From Euptelea pleiosperma (Eukaryota > Streptophyta > Magnoliopsida > Ranunculales > Eupteleaceae), in NCBI GenBank assembly GCA_035048495.1, contig CM068545.1:11422702-11486701 (forward strand): a DNA stretch of 64,000 nt, in the 5' to 3' direction. The notes beneath the pieces were generated by a model that ran no database searches, was not told the origin of the DNA, and saw only the letters and a list, made by a program, of their open reading frames with translations. Position numbers and translations under genes: made by a program. This document shows positions 1-11,700 of the stretch, in pieces; positions within the stretch are counted from its first letter, which is position 1; each line of letters starts with the position of its first letter.

Positions 1-470
1 TTTTTTTTTCGGTACCTTTATTTTCTCTTTTTTGAACAAGCCCTCAGGTCGCCCCTCTCGTGACTTGAACTCACGATGTGGTGTTGACTCTAATACCAAA
101 TGTTAAGACCCAAACCAGTACACCAAAAGTACTTAGATGGTAGAGGTGCAGAAAGTGTAAGTCATAACCTCTAGGATCCTAATAGGTTGGGAATTATTTG
201 AGACGACAATCTTTAAAGAGAAATTCTCTAATCATGGTATGCCAAGTTAAATGGACTCCAATTGTAAAAAAGATTAGATTCTTTTTAAAATCTTTCTATA
301 ATTGTGGGTTTGTTCTTTCCACGTAACTCCATTTCCTCTTTGTGAGATTGTGTGGCCCAAATTTAGTTCTGTAGATGATCTAAATATTGTTGCGGATCTC
401 TTTGGTTTTTTTTAATGTAATATGGAAAATTAAGTCTACCCCAAGGTAGTCTGCAAATAAAGTTGTGTTG
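1..470. other. No gene; possible retroelement edge
   Basis: No coding region is recognised. On the minus strand, around positions 85-120, a stretch reading TTTGGTATTAGAGTC resembles the initiator-Met tRNA primer-binding site used by plant LTR retrotransposons, next to TGTTAAGACC on the plus strand that could be an LTR edge. The phrase around positions 64-82 (ACTTGAACTCACGATGTGGTG) recurs near 63119-63139, beside the Copia LTR at the other end of the window. This is weak evidence for a shared retroelement remnant. Confidence 0.3.
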
Positions 471-479
471 TTGAGGCCA

Positions 480-839
480 TGGTTTAAAATAACGTCGTTT
501 AAACAGTTTTAAACAGTAACGCCCCAAGCCCATTACAATAAAAACCATTTTGACGCTTAAAATTTAACGGCCGTTAAAATCTGGAAAATTTTGTGGAAAA
601 AATGGTCATTATTTCTGTTAAATTCTATTTTTTTTTCTTTTTCAAAATTTGAATTTCAGTGCCATTTTTTCCGTTTTTCTGTTAAAATCAATTAAAGTCA
701 TTAAAATCCGCTAAATTCTATTTTTTTTTTCTATTTTTGTCCCTGTCCGTTACAATCCGTTTTGACGGCCATTTTAACGATTTTGACGGTAACATCCCCA
801 ATCCATTATAACGTTAAAACGGCCTCCTTTAAACCTTGG
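480..839. mobile_element. Foldback MITE, TTTAACGG-rich family, copy 1
   Basis: A 360-bp element is bounded by the 9-bp direct repeat TTGAGGCCA (471-479 and 840-848). Its ends read roughly TGGTTTAAA and TTTAAACCTTGG, an imperfect inverted repeat. The interior is built from degenerate TTTAACGG/CCGTTAAA words in both orientations. Two further copies (29192-29584 and 42231-42431) share the ends, the interior and a 9-bp duplication. A 9-bp target duplication fits Mutator-type transposition, but no transposase is seen. Confidence 0.75.
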
Positions 840-1066
840 TTGAGGCCATTGGCTTTGGATACTAGGTGTAAAATAGTCATTATTCATGTTAATAAAGTTG
901 TTGCCACGTGGAACGTGAATCTCTTGAATCCAACAGCCAATAGCTCAAGCTCAAGCTCAAGCACGTTGCCGTTGCCATCCGCTACCAAATCATTTTCCCT
1001 ACCTGCCATGTGCACATGGTGGTCACTCATTTGAAACAACTTATGCTATAAATTGAATGTGCTAAG

Positions 1067-1150
1067 CATCGAAGATCTACGGTTTAGATTAATTCATCGA
1101 AGATCTACGGTTTAGATTAATTCATCGAAGATCTACTGTTTAGATAAGTT
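1067..1150. repeat. 28-bp tandem repeat, three units
   Basis: Three head-to-tail units of about 28 bp start with CATCGAAGATCTAC at 1067, 1095 and 1123; the third is slightly diverged. They lie just downstream of dioxygenase copy A and are not seen beside copies B or C. Confidence 0.75.
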
Positions 1151-1645
1151 TCATTAAGATAATGATTAAGGTCTGGATATATAAGTCGAACATGAGTTGG
1201 GCCTTTAAAGCCCATTTGGCTACCTCGCCAAAAGAAAATTGACATATTTTCTTAAGACTCATCTGAAAACGATGGCATCGATGACACGCTTGTCATCATT
1301 TCTTCCCGTGCGATCTTTCCCCTCGCGGTCCTGTTCTGATGGCACCGCACATAGTCTTTATACATTATGGGCTTATATGTAGGCTCGTTCTTCTCGTTAA
1401 TGAGTGGGCTTGCAGGTGCAACTATTGATGTCAACTCAGGCCCATTGATCGCAGCTACAGAAATCCTCGTTCTCTGCTCATAGACCACAGCTCGATGTTC
1501 CACACTCTTGTACTTCCCATTGCTCAATATCTAACAAAGGATCAAATTTGGCATTTTTAGAACACCAAATAATGAAAAACAAACACTAAATTAAAGCCCG
1601 TTTGGATATACCAGCTGCATTTTGGTATCCGGTATCTCCTATTAC

Positions 1646-2047
1646 TAGGGGTGTCAACGGGTCGATTCCGTTTCGCTTCGTAAGGTACCCAGGACCGGAA
1701 CCGATATTGTCGGTTCTTATAGGTTCCGGTTCTCAAATTGATGGATCCGAAACCGATAATTTAGTTCCAATAGGTTCCGATTCTGGTTCTAGGTATATTG
1801 GTTCAGATCTTGATAATATTACAATTTTAACACTATATTTATATATCAGTTCCAATTCTTATCGGTTTGGTCCTGGTTCCTATTGGGTTTGGGTGCAAAT
1901 TTAACTACCCAAAACTTTGATTTCGGTTTCTAGTTTCTGGTTCCAGTTCTTTTTTAATCGGTTCCCAAAAATGTTGAACAGGAACCGGTGTTTTGGGTTC
2001 CAGCTCTGATTCGGTTTCAGTTAAATCAGGTAAAATTGACACCACTA
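1646..2047. mobile_element. hAT-like MITE in intron 3 of copy A
   Basis: A 402-bp element with termini TAGGGGTGTCAA and TTGACACCACTA (imperfect inverted repeats) is flanked by the 8-bp direct repeat CCTATTAC (1638-1645 and 2048-2055). An 8-bp target duplication with this terminus is typical of hAT elements. The interior has repeated GGTTCCGG-like words and no transposase. Copies B and C lack it at this position. Confidence 0.8.
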
Positions 2048-2247
2048 CCTATTACGGCACATACCTCCAAGTAATCCCCAATGTTGACGATGAATGTGAC
2101 CGGCACATGCTGGACTGGGACCCACTTCTCATTGTCCTTAACTTGTAAGCCATCAACATCAACATCATTGGCAAACCTCCTCCAAGTATTCCTTTGCTAC
2201 TTTTCTTCATCAAATATGTAAGAATTAACAAAAATATATAGGAAATT

Positions 2248-2700
2248 AAGGCCTTGATTGGGAATGCTTCTGCAAAAGCACTGTGGAAAAGCACTTTGGT
2301 AGAAGCCTTAGAAACAGCTGCTGAGAAGCTCTTTTTTTTTTTTTTATCTAAAATAGCGTTTGGCAAATCATGCTAGAGAAGTGTTGTTCCGTGTGTACGT
2401 AGAAGCTGGTATTGTTTAGCAAAACCGACTTTGAGTTTCCGGATTATGTCAAAATGTCAAGAAAGAGAGGAAAAAAAATGACAAAACGTGAGACCCATTG
2501 TAATGGTAACACGCTTCCTGTAAAAGCGCAGAAAAGCTCCTTTAAGAAACATTTTTTTCTCAAAAATGCACTTCTAGTTCTTTAGACGCTGGAAGCCAAA
2601 GTGCTTTTTGCAAATTAAACAGAAATTTATGCTAAGGAAGGGTTTCTCAGTGTCAAAAGCTGGAGAAGTGTTTCCTAGCAAGTATTCCCAAACACTAAGT
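2248..2700. mobile_element. Probable hAT-like MITE in intron 2 of copy A
   Basis: About 450 bp begin with AGGCCTTGATTGGGAATGC and end with GTATTCCCAAACACTAAG, an imperfect inverted repeat of the common plant (G)GGCCTTGTTTGG hAT terminus. Sequence on both sides (AAATATGTAAGAATTA and TGACTTGCAAG) matches contiguous intron 2 sequence of copy B, which lacks the insert. The target duplication is not clean. Confidence 0.6.
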
Positions 2701-2959
2701 AAATGACTTGCAAGGAGAACGACCTACCTGTAGGTAGGTGGTTTCTCTGGCCAAAGGTGAAAGCTATTTTGAATTGGATGGCCGTAGTGCCGGAGGTAGT
2801 CTCTCCAATGGAGAGCATGTTGAGCTAATGTGTTCAAGCTTGTCCCATACCGTACTGGCCGCATGACATCGTCTGTGGCATACTCCATCTTCTCTTCGAC
2901 TGTGAGAGAGAAGAGAGAAGAACTCATTTACTGATCGCAACATTTCCTCCATTAGAGAA

Positions 2960-3600
2960 GCGCTTCTCAGCCTCGCATTTTGGCACGCAGCCCGGGCCCG
3001 ACCCTGGCCTGTTGTGCCTCCGGCTGGGCCCGAGTCCACCCTCTTGCGGCCCGGCACGGCCCGATTATCCCGTCCAATTAGGCTGTCTCGGTCCCTTACA
3101 TTTTTTTGAATTAAAAAAAAAAAGCCACTTGGGCCTATATGGCCGAGCCCGGCCCGACGGGCCAAAATGCCACCCTGACATGTAGGCCCTAAAAATATAA
3201 AGACCCTAAGATATCCACCCTAAGACATCCAAATCAACAAGAATGCTTGATTATTTGGATCTGAGTACCCAAAGAATGCTAGTCCAAGGGTTAATACTTA
3301 ATAGTCTCAAGTCCAATCCAATGGTTAGAAATCATTATTCATGCTGAAATTTGGTCTGTAACTCCCACCTAGGCATGGCCAAACATCCATGCAGTCAGTG
3401 ATCTCTAAGTGTGCCACATGGCTCATACTAGAATTCTAATTAAGAAAAGCATTTGAGAACTCGAACAGGAAGAAGAATAAAAGGTTTCAGTGTCTCATGG
3501 ACTTAATTAATGGTCTGAATTCATGAAATCTTGGTCCAAATATACGGTATTGGAGGTGGGTTCCATTAATGATGGTGGACCTCAGATATCTCATTTGCAT
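2960..3600. other. No gene; GC-rich patch and half foldback element
   Basis: Positions 2960-3175 are GC-rich, with repeated GGCCCG/CGGGCC words, and replace the expected exon 1 side of copy A; the source is not recognised. Positions 3300-3450 look like one arm of the GGATGTTTGGCC foldback family (its complement GGCCAAACATCC is at 3377). No coding sequence is recognised. Confidence 0.4.
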
Positions 3601-3740
3601 TAAGATAATGATTAAGGTTTGGATGGACCTTGATCGATCCGAACCCAATCCATTGATAGCTCTAGTCTCGAGCTATCAAATAAGCCTTAAATCCACTCGA
3701 ACATGAGTTGGGCCTTTAAAGCCCATTTGGCTACCTAGCC
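3598..3740. repeat. 3' flank duplicated with each dioxygenase copy
   Basis: A block containing GATCCGAACCCAATCCATTG and AACATGAGTTGGGCC recurs downstream of copy C (17947-18060) and, partly, at 1143-1230 (copy A), 16636-16690 and 17502-17583. It is the shared 3' flank of the dioxygenase tandem units and marks their duplication boundaries. Confidence 0.8.
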
Positions 3741-5339
3741 CAATAAACGACCACGTTCAAAGAACTTGTACTTCATAATCAACATATTTAACTTGTCACA
3801 GAACGCACCTAAATTCGCTTAGGACTATGAAATTGATGGCATCGACGATGTATTTTCCGAAGGCATTGACGACCCGTTTGTCGTTATTTCTTTTAGTGGG
3901 ATCTTTCCCCTCACGGCACTGCTCTGTTGGCACCGCATATAGTCTTTATACAATATGGGCATATATTTAGGCTCGTTCCTCTCGTCAATGAGTGGGCTTG
4001 CAGGTGTAACTATTGTTGTCAACTCAGGCCCATGACCCACAGCTACAGAAATCCTCGTTCTCTGCTCATTGACTACAGCTCCTTGTTCCACACTCTTGTA
4101 CCTCCCATTGCTCAATATCTATAAAAGCAAATAAATTGGCATTTTAAGAACACAAAGTGCACATTTTGGGTGAAAAGAAACAAACACTAAATTAGGGCCC
4201 GTTTGGATACACCACTAAAACATGATCTGCTATGAACTTGTGCATGAATCCAACACCATATATATAAATCAAGCATGCTTTTCGACGTTTGTTTGTTCTG
4301 TTCGCAAAGACGTGTTTGCAAATAATAAATTGATCTCCGATAATGGTACATACCTCTAAGTAATCCCCAATGTTGACGACCAATGTGTCCGGCACATTCT
4401 GGACTGGGATCCACTTCTCATTGTACTTAACTTATAAGCCGTCCACATCATTTTGCATTAGTATTGTAAGTCCACCATGGTCCGAATGTCCAGCAAGTCC
4501 TAATGTCAGACGGGGCTCTGGACATGGGGGGTAGTAGTTGGAGGCAACAATTTGACTCCCTTTACTAAGTGATTTCTCTATGTAATCCCTGTCAAGCCCT
4601 AACCCTTCTGAAATGGCACCAATGATCTTCATTGCCAACATCCAAACCTCCTCCAAGTATTCCTTTCCTGCTTTTCTTCAACAAATTTGGATTAAATATG
4701 TAAGAATTACCAAAAATATTTACGAAATGAATTGCAAGAAGAATGGTCGATATACCTGTAGTTAGGATGTTTATCTGGCCAAAGGTGAAAGCTATTTTGA
4801 ATGGGATGGCCGAAGTGCCGGAGGTAGTCTCTCCAATGGAGAGCATGTTGAGCTGATGTGTTCAAGCTCGTTTCGTAACGTACTGGATGTAGTACATCCT
4901 TTGACGAGTACTCCATTTTCTCTTCCACCGTGAGAGAGAAGAACTCATTTACTGATCGCAGCATTTCCTCCATTAGAGAGGCCTTGATACCATGATTAAC
5001 TATCTGTTAATCCTACAAATATTATTTAATTAGAAACAGAGAGACCTTGAATCACTTAACTTTTCTTTTCTCACTAATTATGAATTCAATGAATAGAAAA
5101 TGGATCAATGGCTGATCACTCCAACAAAATATCAGCCCATTCTGAAATTTCTAACCCCGTCAAATGTGGTTTCAAGTAAACGGTAAAACAAGATGGTCCA
5201 CAATTTCTTAACTTGTAATTTTGGATCGGAACGGTGGCTCCGATCCCAATCGATCCGACTTCGGAGACTTTGAACCACGGATTCAAGCCAACCCGACAAA
5301 CAAAATCTAGAATGTTCCAACACCCCTTTCACCTATATA

Positions 5340-5651
5340 CACTATACAGTCATTGCAGAGGACTCTCGTGGACCCACTAACCACATGGATGTTTATCCCA
5401 CTCCTTGGTGGATATACAAACTCAAAATCAGCCAAGTTGACTATCTCTAGCTATAGATTTCAGCACTTTTTTAGGATTGATTCCAGCCTTTGGATTCAAA
5501 CATGTTTTTTGGGTACATAATCAACGGCTAGAAATCATCAATCAAACTGATTTTTAGTGTGTATATTCACCAATGGGCGGGCTGAACATCCATGTGATCA
5601 ATGGGCCCAAAATATGAATTATGAAGGGCCAAATCCCACCTCACAAGCATT
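5340..5651. mobile_element. Truncated relative of the 20.5-kb Mutator-type MITE
   Basis: This stretch matches the body of the MITE at 20528-20931 (GCAGAGGACTCTCGTGG, then the CACATGGATGTTTATCCC arm, a central foldback and a CATCCATGTG arm) but lacks its outer terminal repeats. It lies in intron 1 of copy B, directly beside the LINE insertion point, and is absent from intron 1 of copy C. Confidence 0.65.
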
Positions 5652-5726
5652 CAACTCCAAAAAGAAAAGAGCATTGCCTAGTAACCCCGACCCAACGAGA
5701 AAATCGTAGGAAACCAGAGTTCCACC

Positions 5727-8296
5727 ATGGAACTCAACATCAAGGGAGCAACCGACAGGTTGAAGCCTCCTTGGAATGGAGCGGAGATGGTCTGTGGAGA
5801 AAGAGAAAACGGCAAGAAAGAAGAAGATATGAAGAAAAAAGGATGGGGACACATGAACCGGAGAAAGCCAAGCCACGAGCAAAACGCTGCAACAAAGGTA
5901 AAGATGAAGGCATTGAATGAGACCGCCAAGAAGAGCACAGCAGGAAAGGACCTGTTGGAAAAGACCTCAGGCGTCAAGGGCCTCCAGAGAAAGAACACGA
6001 TGGAATAGGAAGAATGCATCTAAAAAAATGATGAGCCTAAACAAGGGTTCTGCCCAGAAATCCCAGATATTGAGAGAGAAAATACAACGAAGAGCGAGAA
6101 AGAATTTATTGAGGTAGACTCTCCAAGCGTGCCAACATACACTGGAACACCAGAGAGCACCGCTGATAAGATGGAAAACCACCAACTTTGGAATGAAGAG
6201 CTGAATATTAAAGAGAGAAAAGTTAAAAGAAAGAGGAAGGACACATCTGGAAGCCATAAAGGAAAAATCCTAAGCCCAACTGGTAAGATGGAGATAAGTA
6301 TCCAGAACCAGAGAAGCGAGAGATGAGCTACCGGGATCAGCTGCTGAATAAGCAAATTTCCTCCCCCTCATGGGCCGACATGGTAGAAGAGGAGGAGAGG
6401 ATGGAACGTGAGGAAAGAAACAACAAAGATAGACCAGATGAACTGAACAAGAAAAACCAACTGGGAGAGCTGGTTGATAAGAATGGTAGCACAAAACCGA
6501 TCATAACCTTCGACGACGACACCATCAATCGGAGTGCAGAGCAATGGAAAACCAGCCTCATCAGGAAATTCCTCGGGGACCCGGTCAACCTGGAAACTAT
6601 GACCAGAAGAGTTTGAGCCATCTGGAAAGTGAAGGGAGACCTCCAAGTCATAGATTTGGGATGCGACTACTTCCTCTTTAAGTTCAACAATGAAGAAGAC
6701 CTCAACCAAATTTGGCTTGGAGGCCCCTAGTTCATTCTGGGCAGTACTTGGTCCTTAGACAATGGCATATGGGATTCCACCCCTACTCGGCGAAACTCGA
6801 TAAAGCTATAGTCTGGGTCCGGCTGCCTAGAGTGCCCATGGAACTTTGGAGACCAGACCTACTCTTCAAGATCTCACATGTGGTATGGAAGCCGGTAAAG
6901 ATGGACAAACCAACATCAAAGATCCTCCGAGCAAAATTTGCTTGACTTTGCGTTGAAATCAACCTGGAGGAGCCCCTCCTATCAGAGATGGAGGTGAGAT
7001 ACATGGGCGAAAAAGTTAAAATCAAGTGCGTTTATGAAGGCATTCATAAACTATGCCTCACCTGCGGTAGGATCGGCCACATCAAAGAAAGTTGCACAAG
7101 AAAATCCAAGGAGCAGCAAGAAACTGGTACTAAACCAAAGGAGAACACAAGAAGTAGCGGCATCATCATCAATGAAGGAAGATTTAGCCAAGTACAACAT
7201 AATGAAGTCAAAGGTAAAGGCAAGGAAAAGGTCATAGAAGCAAAAGAAGATAGCGACTCAGAAGGTCCGTGGATTGCAACACCCACTAGACGAAGAGGCA
7301 AAAACTTCGAGCTGGCAACAAGCCAAGGAGAAACATCATCACTGAACCACCCTGGGAAAAACCATAATACTTCACACGAGGCAGAAATCGGAAACTAGGC
7401 AAGAACCTCTCGCAGGCCACCAACGGCGAGAAGAACAAGACGAAAAAAGCTACAATAACAACGGGATCTATAGTGAAGGCGGGAATAGAGACCGTTGCTA
7501 CCTTTCAAAATTCAAAAAACCCTGGAGAATACCACCAATGAACCCTTGAGCTGGTCAAAGGCAGTAATAAATTCAAATCAAGCCAACTCAGACCCAGCCA
7601 AATCTTCATACCCAAACCCCCTCCCTCAATTACACCAACCCCTAAGGACATTATTCCCACCATGACACCCACTGACAACATCAACCTACCCACCGTCCAC
7701 ACCTGTACCCGGACCCCACCCTTGGAAACTACCACCATTGAAATCCTAAAATCCCCAACATCGATTCTTGAACCTGTCCTATCTGCTGAATATGAAGTAG
7801 ACTCTCCCTCAAACCCCTCCAACCTTGCAATCACTTCCCAACCCACTAACCCACCCTACCTAGAAGGATCCCTTCTGTCACTTCCTTTTGAGGAGGAGAT
7901 TAGTCTTAAGCACAGCAACACCTCAAACCCAGAGTTACACCCCAGGGAAACACAACCATCACCATTGATTAAGAAAGCCCCGACAGAGAAGAAAACAGAA
8001 GAGGCTCAAAAGGAGAGAATAGCAATTCAAAAGACTCCCCATTGGCAATTGAAGAAGGAAATGACAAGAGAGACTCCTTCTCCTTCTCCCAGCCCGAGGT
8101 AATAGATAACTTCTGGATTACCCCAGAGGACATTTTTGCTAGCCCGGCAGTGGAAGTAGCTACTGCATCTCTCCATGAAGGAGAGACGGTGGGACACAAC
8201 CACTCCGAGCAAGAGCAAGCCCCTTCAAGTAAAGAAAGATGTCTAGTTCAAAAGAAGGATGACGAGGGAGACGAAAAAAGAGGTAATGACAGGTAA
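5727..8296 (+). pseudogene. LINE ORF1: DUF4283-like and CCHC zinc-knuckle protein
   Basis: RNA-binding ORF1 of a plant L1 element, spread over several frames. An N-terminal basic segment (5727-6330) is followed by a DUF4283-like region (about 6500-6990) including QWHMGFHPYSAKLDKAIVWV, interrupted by TGA near 6615, TAG near 6728 and TGA near 6943. Next comes the zinc knuckle CLTCGRIGHIKESC (7054-7095, spacing C-x2-C-x4-H-x4-C), then a long low-complexity Ser/Thr/Pro-rich tail to about 8296. Several stops could have arisen by CpG decay. In intact elements this protein packages the element RNA; here it is not translatable as one chain. Confidence 0.82.
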
Positions 8297-8643
8297 GTGG
8301 AAAAACACCCGTTTTGAGTTTCGTTTCGTCCCGTTTCGCCCGGTTTCATTTTTGAAAAGCAAAGTTGGCTTTGTCGTAGTAAACGACGTGGCTGACAGCT
8401 GCAAAATAAAAGTTTGATGATCAAAGGGCGAAGACCGTATGGATGTTTGGCCAGTCCCTCGGTGGACCGGTACACAAAAAATCAACCTGATTAGTGATTT
8501 CTAAGCGATTCGATTGAAATTATTTTTCATGGGTTGATTTTAACGGTAGAAATTTGAGCATTATTTGCGGAATTTCCGCTGTTAGTCCCCTGCACCTTTC
8601 CTTTCCGCTCCCCTAAGCCCTCTGGAATGCCTGACAGGTAAGT
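8287..8643. repeat. Patchwork insertion in the LINE, bounded by a 12-bp repeat
   Basis: The 12-bp word TGACAGGTAAGT occurs at 8287-8298 and again at 8632-8643. Between them, 8295-8567 is a perfect 273-bp reverse complement of 14692-14964, which is upstream DNA of dioxygenase copy B (half of a foldback MITE plus unique flank). Then come GAATTTCCGCTGTTAGT (8570-8586, matching 20519-20535 inverted) and AGTCCCCTGCA (8584-8594, matching 20542-20552 inverted). Last, 8594-8616 is a 23-bp inverted match to 8694-8716. Removing the insert restores the ORF1/ORF2 spacer of the LINE. There are no TE termini at the junctions. Confidence 0.85.
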
Positions 8644-8725
8644 CGGAAAACTCCAAAAGTTCTGATGATGATGAAGATCATAAGTTTGGAAGGTTAGGGG
8701 AGCGGAAAGGAAAGGTCTTACCGAT

Positions 8726-11700
8726 CAGGTTAGAGACCCGTGTAAAGAACACCATCTGAGTATTATGATACTCATTGAAACAAGAATCAACAAGAATAGA
8801 GTAGAAAAAATCATTCGAAGACTCGGTTTTCACCAATGGCACATGGTGGAACTGATTGGCGTAGCTGGAAGAATGTGGCTAATCTGGAGATAAGACCAAT
8901 GCAAGATAGACATCATCAACTCCTCAGAGAGGCTGTACATGCCTCAGTCTTCGACAAATATCAGAATCAAAACTAGCTCCTTACAGCCGTATATGGAATC
9001 CCACACTGGAGAAGTAAAGAGCTCATCTGGAATCAACTTAGAGAAATTGTAGCGACCTACAATGGACCCTGGCTAACAATTGGAGATTTCAACGCAATCT
9101 TGGAGGTACAAGACAAAGCAGGTGGCTCTACTCCCAGACCATCACAAATCAGACCGTTCCGAGAATGCATCAACGACTGCGGGCTCTTGGACCCACTTCT
9201 CAGGTATTCCTTACACTTGAACTAATAAAAGATCAGGACAGGCTGCCATATTTGAAAGAATTGATAGAGCCACTGTCAATCCTAACTGGAGAACACTCTA
9301 TCCGGGGGCTTCTTTGACCCACTTACCATGTCTAGGATCAGACCATGCGCCCTTGCTTCTCACATCTCAAGAGCCCACATGCAACAAACCTAAGCCCTTT
9401 AGGTTCAAAGCAATGTGGACCCTAAGAGAAGATTTCAAAGAGGTGGTAGAAAAGGCATGGAACCATGATGTACAAGGCTCTAAATCCTACATCCTCATGA
9501 GGAAATGTGAACCGTTGAAACTCTTAGCCAAAAGCTAGAATAAGTTTTGATTTGGGAACATTTCTACCAACATTAGAGACTAGAAATCCAAACTAGCCCT
9601 GATCCAAACCACCAGATTTTCGAATCCAACAGACACCTTCCTAGCCAACCAAGAGGATGAAATTCATGAGTCCCTTAACCAACTCCTTTTGAGTGAAGAG
9701 ATCCTTTGGGCCCAAAAATCTAGAAACCATAGGCTTAACCTAGGAGACATAAACACTTCCTTTTTCCATACCTCCGCCATCATGAGAAGACATAGGAATC
9801 GCATTGGCCAACTTAAAAATGAAGCTGGGATTTGGTGCCAAACTCATGACGAGATTGCAAATATCCTGCAAAGCCATTTTTTAAACAGATTCTCCTCACA
9901 AAACACCGAAGGAATTGACAACTTGCTTGCAGCGACCCCTGCTTTCTCTGTCAATGAGGAACAGAATCTCACTTTCTGCGCCCCGATAACCACAGAGGAG
10001 ATCAAGTCTACCTTACTTCAGCTTCACCCCCTTAAAGCCCCGGGACCAGATGGTCTCAATGCCCTGTTCATCCAAACGTACTGGGACCAAGTCGGCCCAA
10101 GTATTGTTGATACTGTCAAATCATTCTTCGATCATGGTCATATGCTCAGGGAACTCAACAAAACATTCATTGCTCTCATCCCCAAAACTCTATTTCATGA
10201 GTCAGTGCACCACTTTTGACCCATCAGCCTATGCAATGTAACCTACAATATCATCACCAAAATCCTTGTGAATAGAATGAGACCCATCATCCAAGATATC
10301 ATCTCCCCTTACAAGGAGCTTTCGTGGCTAACAGACAAATAAACGATGACATTCTTATAGCCCACGAAATCATGAATTCTTTCAAATTCAAAAAAGAGGC
10401 AGGAGGCTGAATGGGCATCAAACTTGACCTGGAGAAAGCCTACGACCTCATCATGGAATGTATCACCACTGCATCTTTCTTGATCCTGGTCAGTGGTTCC
10501 CCCACCCCGATTTTTGATCCATCCCGTGGGATAAGACAGGGAGACCCTCTCTCTCCATACATCTTCATTTTGTATGCTGAGGCACTCTCTAGAGCCCTCC
10601 AAAAGGAATATTTGACCAACAATTTTATTGGGGTCAAAACTTTGAAAAATGGGCCGAGGATAACCCATCCCCTCTTCGCAAACGATTGTATTCTCTTCTC
10701 AAGAGCCTCACTTTCAGCGGCCAAAACTATCAACAACATATTGAATCTTTACTACAAAGCCTCCGGCCAACTCCTGAACCACTAAAAATACTCCCTAACT
10801 TTTTCCAAAAACACACCCAAGAAATTCAGGAGAATTCTTTCCAGAGCTTTAGGCATCCCTCACCTCAGCTCATGTGAGAAATACCTTGGGGCCCCTCTAA
10901 TCACCAAAAAAGCTTCAAGAGAGACTTTTTGATACATTGAAGAAAGAATCCAAGCCAAACTTCAAGGCTGGAAAGGCAAGCTATTGTCTAAAGCAGGCAA
11001 AATTACGCTCATCAATTCAGTTACCTCAGCCACACCCCAGTTTATCATGTCCAACTTTCTTCTCCCAAAATGGCTGAGAGATAACATTGACAAAGCTCAA
11101 AGAAATTTCTTATGGAGGAACAATGAGTCTGCCAAATCCTTCCCCCTCGTGGCTTGGAAGAAGATCGCCAAACCCAAGAGAAAAGAAGGTCTTGGCATTA
11201 GATCTGCCACTCATATAAACCTAGCTTGCATGGCCAAACTTGGTTGGCGGCTAATACATGAGGAGAAAAATCTGTGGTGTCAAGTGATGCTAGAAAAATA
11301 CTTAAAAAATTACCACCTCCTGGACACCAAACCAACATCCAAAGCTTCCTTAGCTTGGAGAAGCATTCTAAAAGGAGAGGAGATCATCTGCAAGGGCAGG
11401 AGATGGTGCGTGGGGGATGGAGAAAATATCAAGCTCTGGCTACGTAATTGGGCCCTTGACAAACCACTCATTGATCGGGTCCCAATGCATCTTAGGGGCA
11501 ACATCAACCTCGAGGAAAAAGTTAGCAGCATCATCGACTTCGAGAACCATAGATGGAACCTGGAACATATCAAAGATTACCTCAACCATCAAGATATAGA
11601 GGCCATTCGCGGAACCCCTCTCCCGAACATTCCAACGGAGGACATCCATTATTGGGGTCCCACGTCGACGGGTAAATTCTCAATCAACTCAGCCACTGCC

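Larger units (their letters stand above)
1252..2958 (-). pseudogene. 2-oxoglutarate/Fe(II) dioxygenase, copy A (decayed)
   Basis: Remnant of a plant 2OG-Fe(II) dioxygenase gene of the DMR6/F3H-like class. Exon 4 (1530-1252) is open and keeps the distal iron-binding His in VEHRAVV and the 2-oxoglutarate-binding RxS in EQRTRISVA. Exon 3 (about 2204-2065) is only 140 nt against 323 nt in copy C: an internal deletion of about 183 nt removes the HSDHGG stretch that carries the HxD half of the iron triad. Exon 2 (about 2958-2728) has a 7-bp tandem duplication near 2905-2920 that shifts the frame. Exon 1 is absent; homology stops near 2958. Two MITEs sit in its introns. It cannot encode an active enzyme. 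Confidence 0.85.

Noticed and set aside
2764..3165. GC-rich minus-strand frame starting MARRAGLGHIGPSG
   Set aside because: It fuses a repeat-like GC-rich patch with a frame-shifted dioxygenase exon 2; no domain.
5619..6355. Several long minus-strand reading frames
   Set aside because: They are antisense shadows of the LINE ORF1, whose purine-rich plus strand gives hydrophobic-looking antisense frames.
8243..8485. Reading frame starting MIFCVPVHRGTG, identical to one at 14774
   Set aside because: Both frames arise from the same non-coding 273-bp inverted copy; the frame crosses a MITE arm and has no domain.
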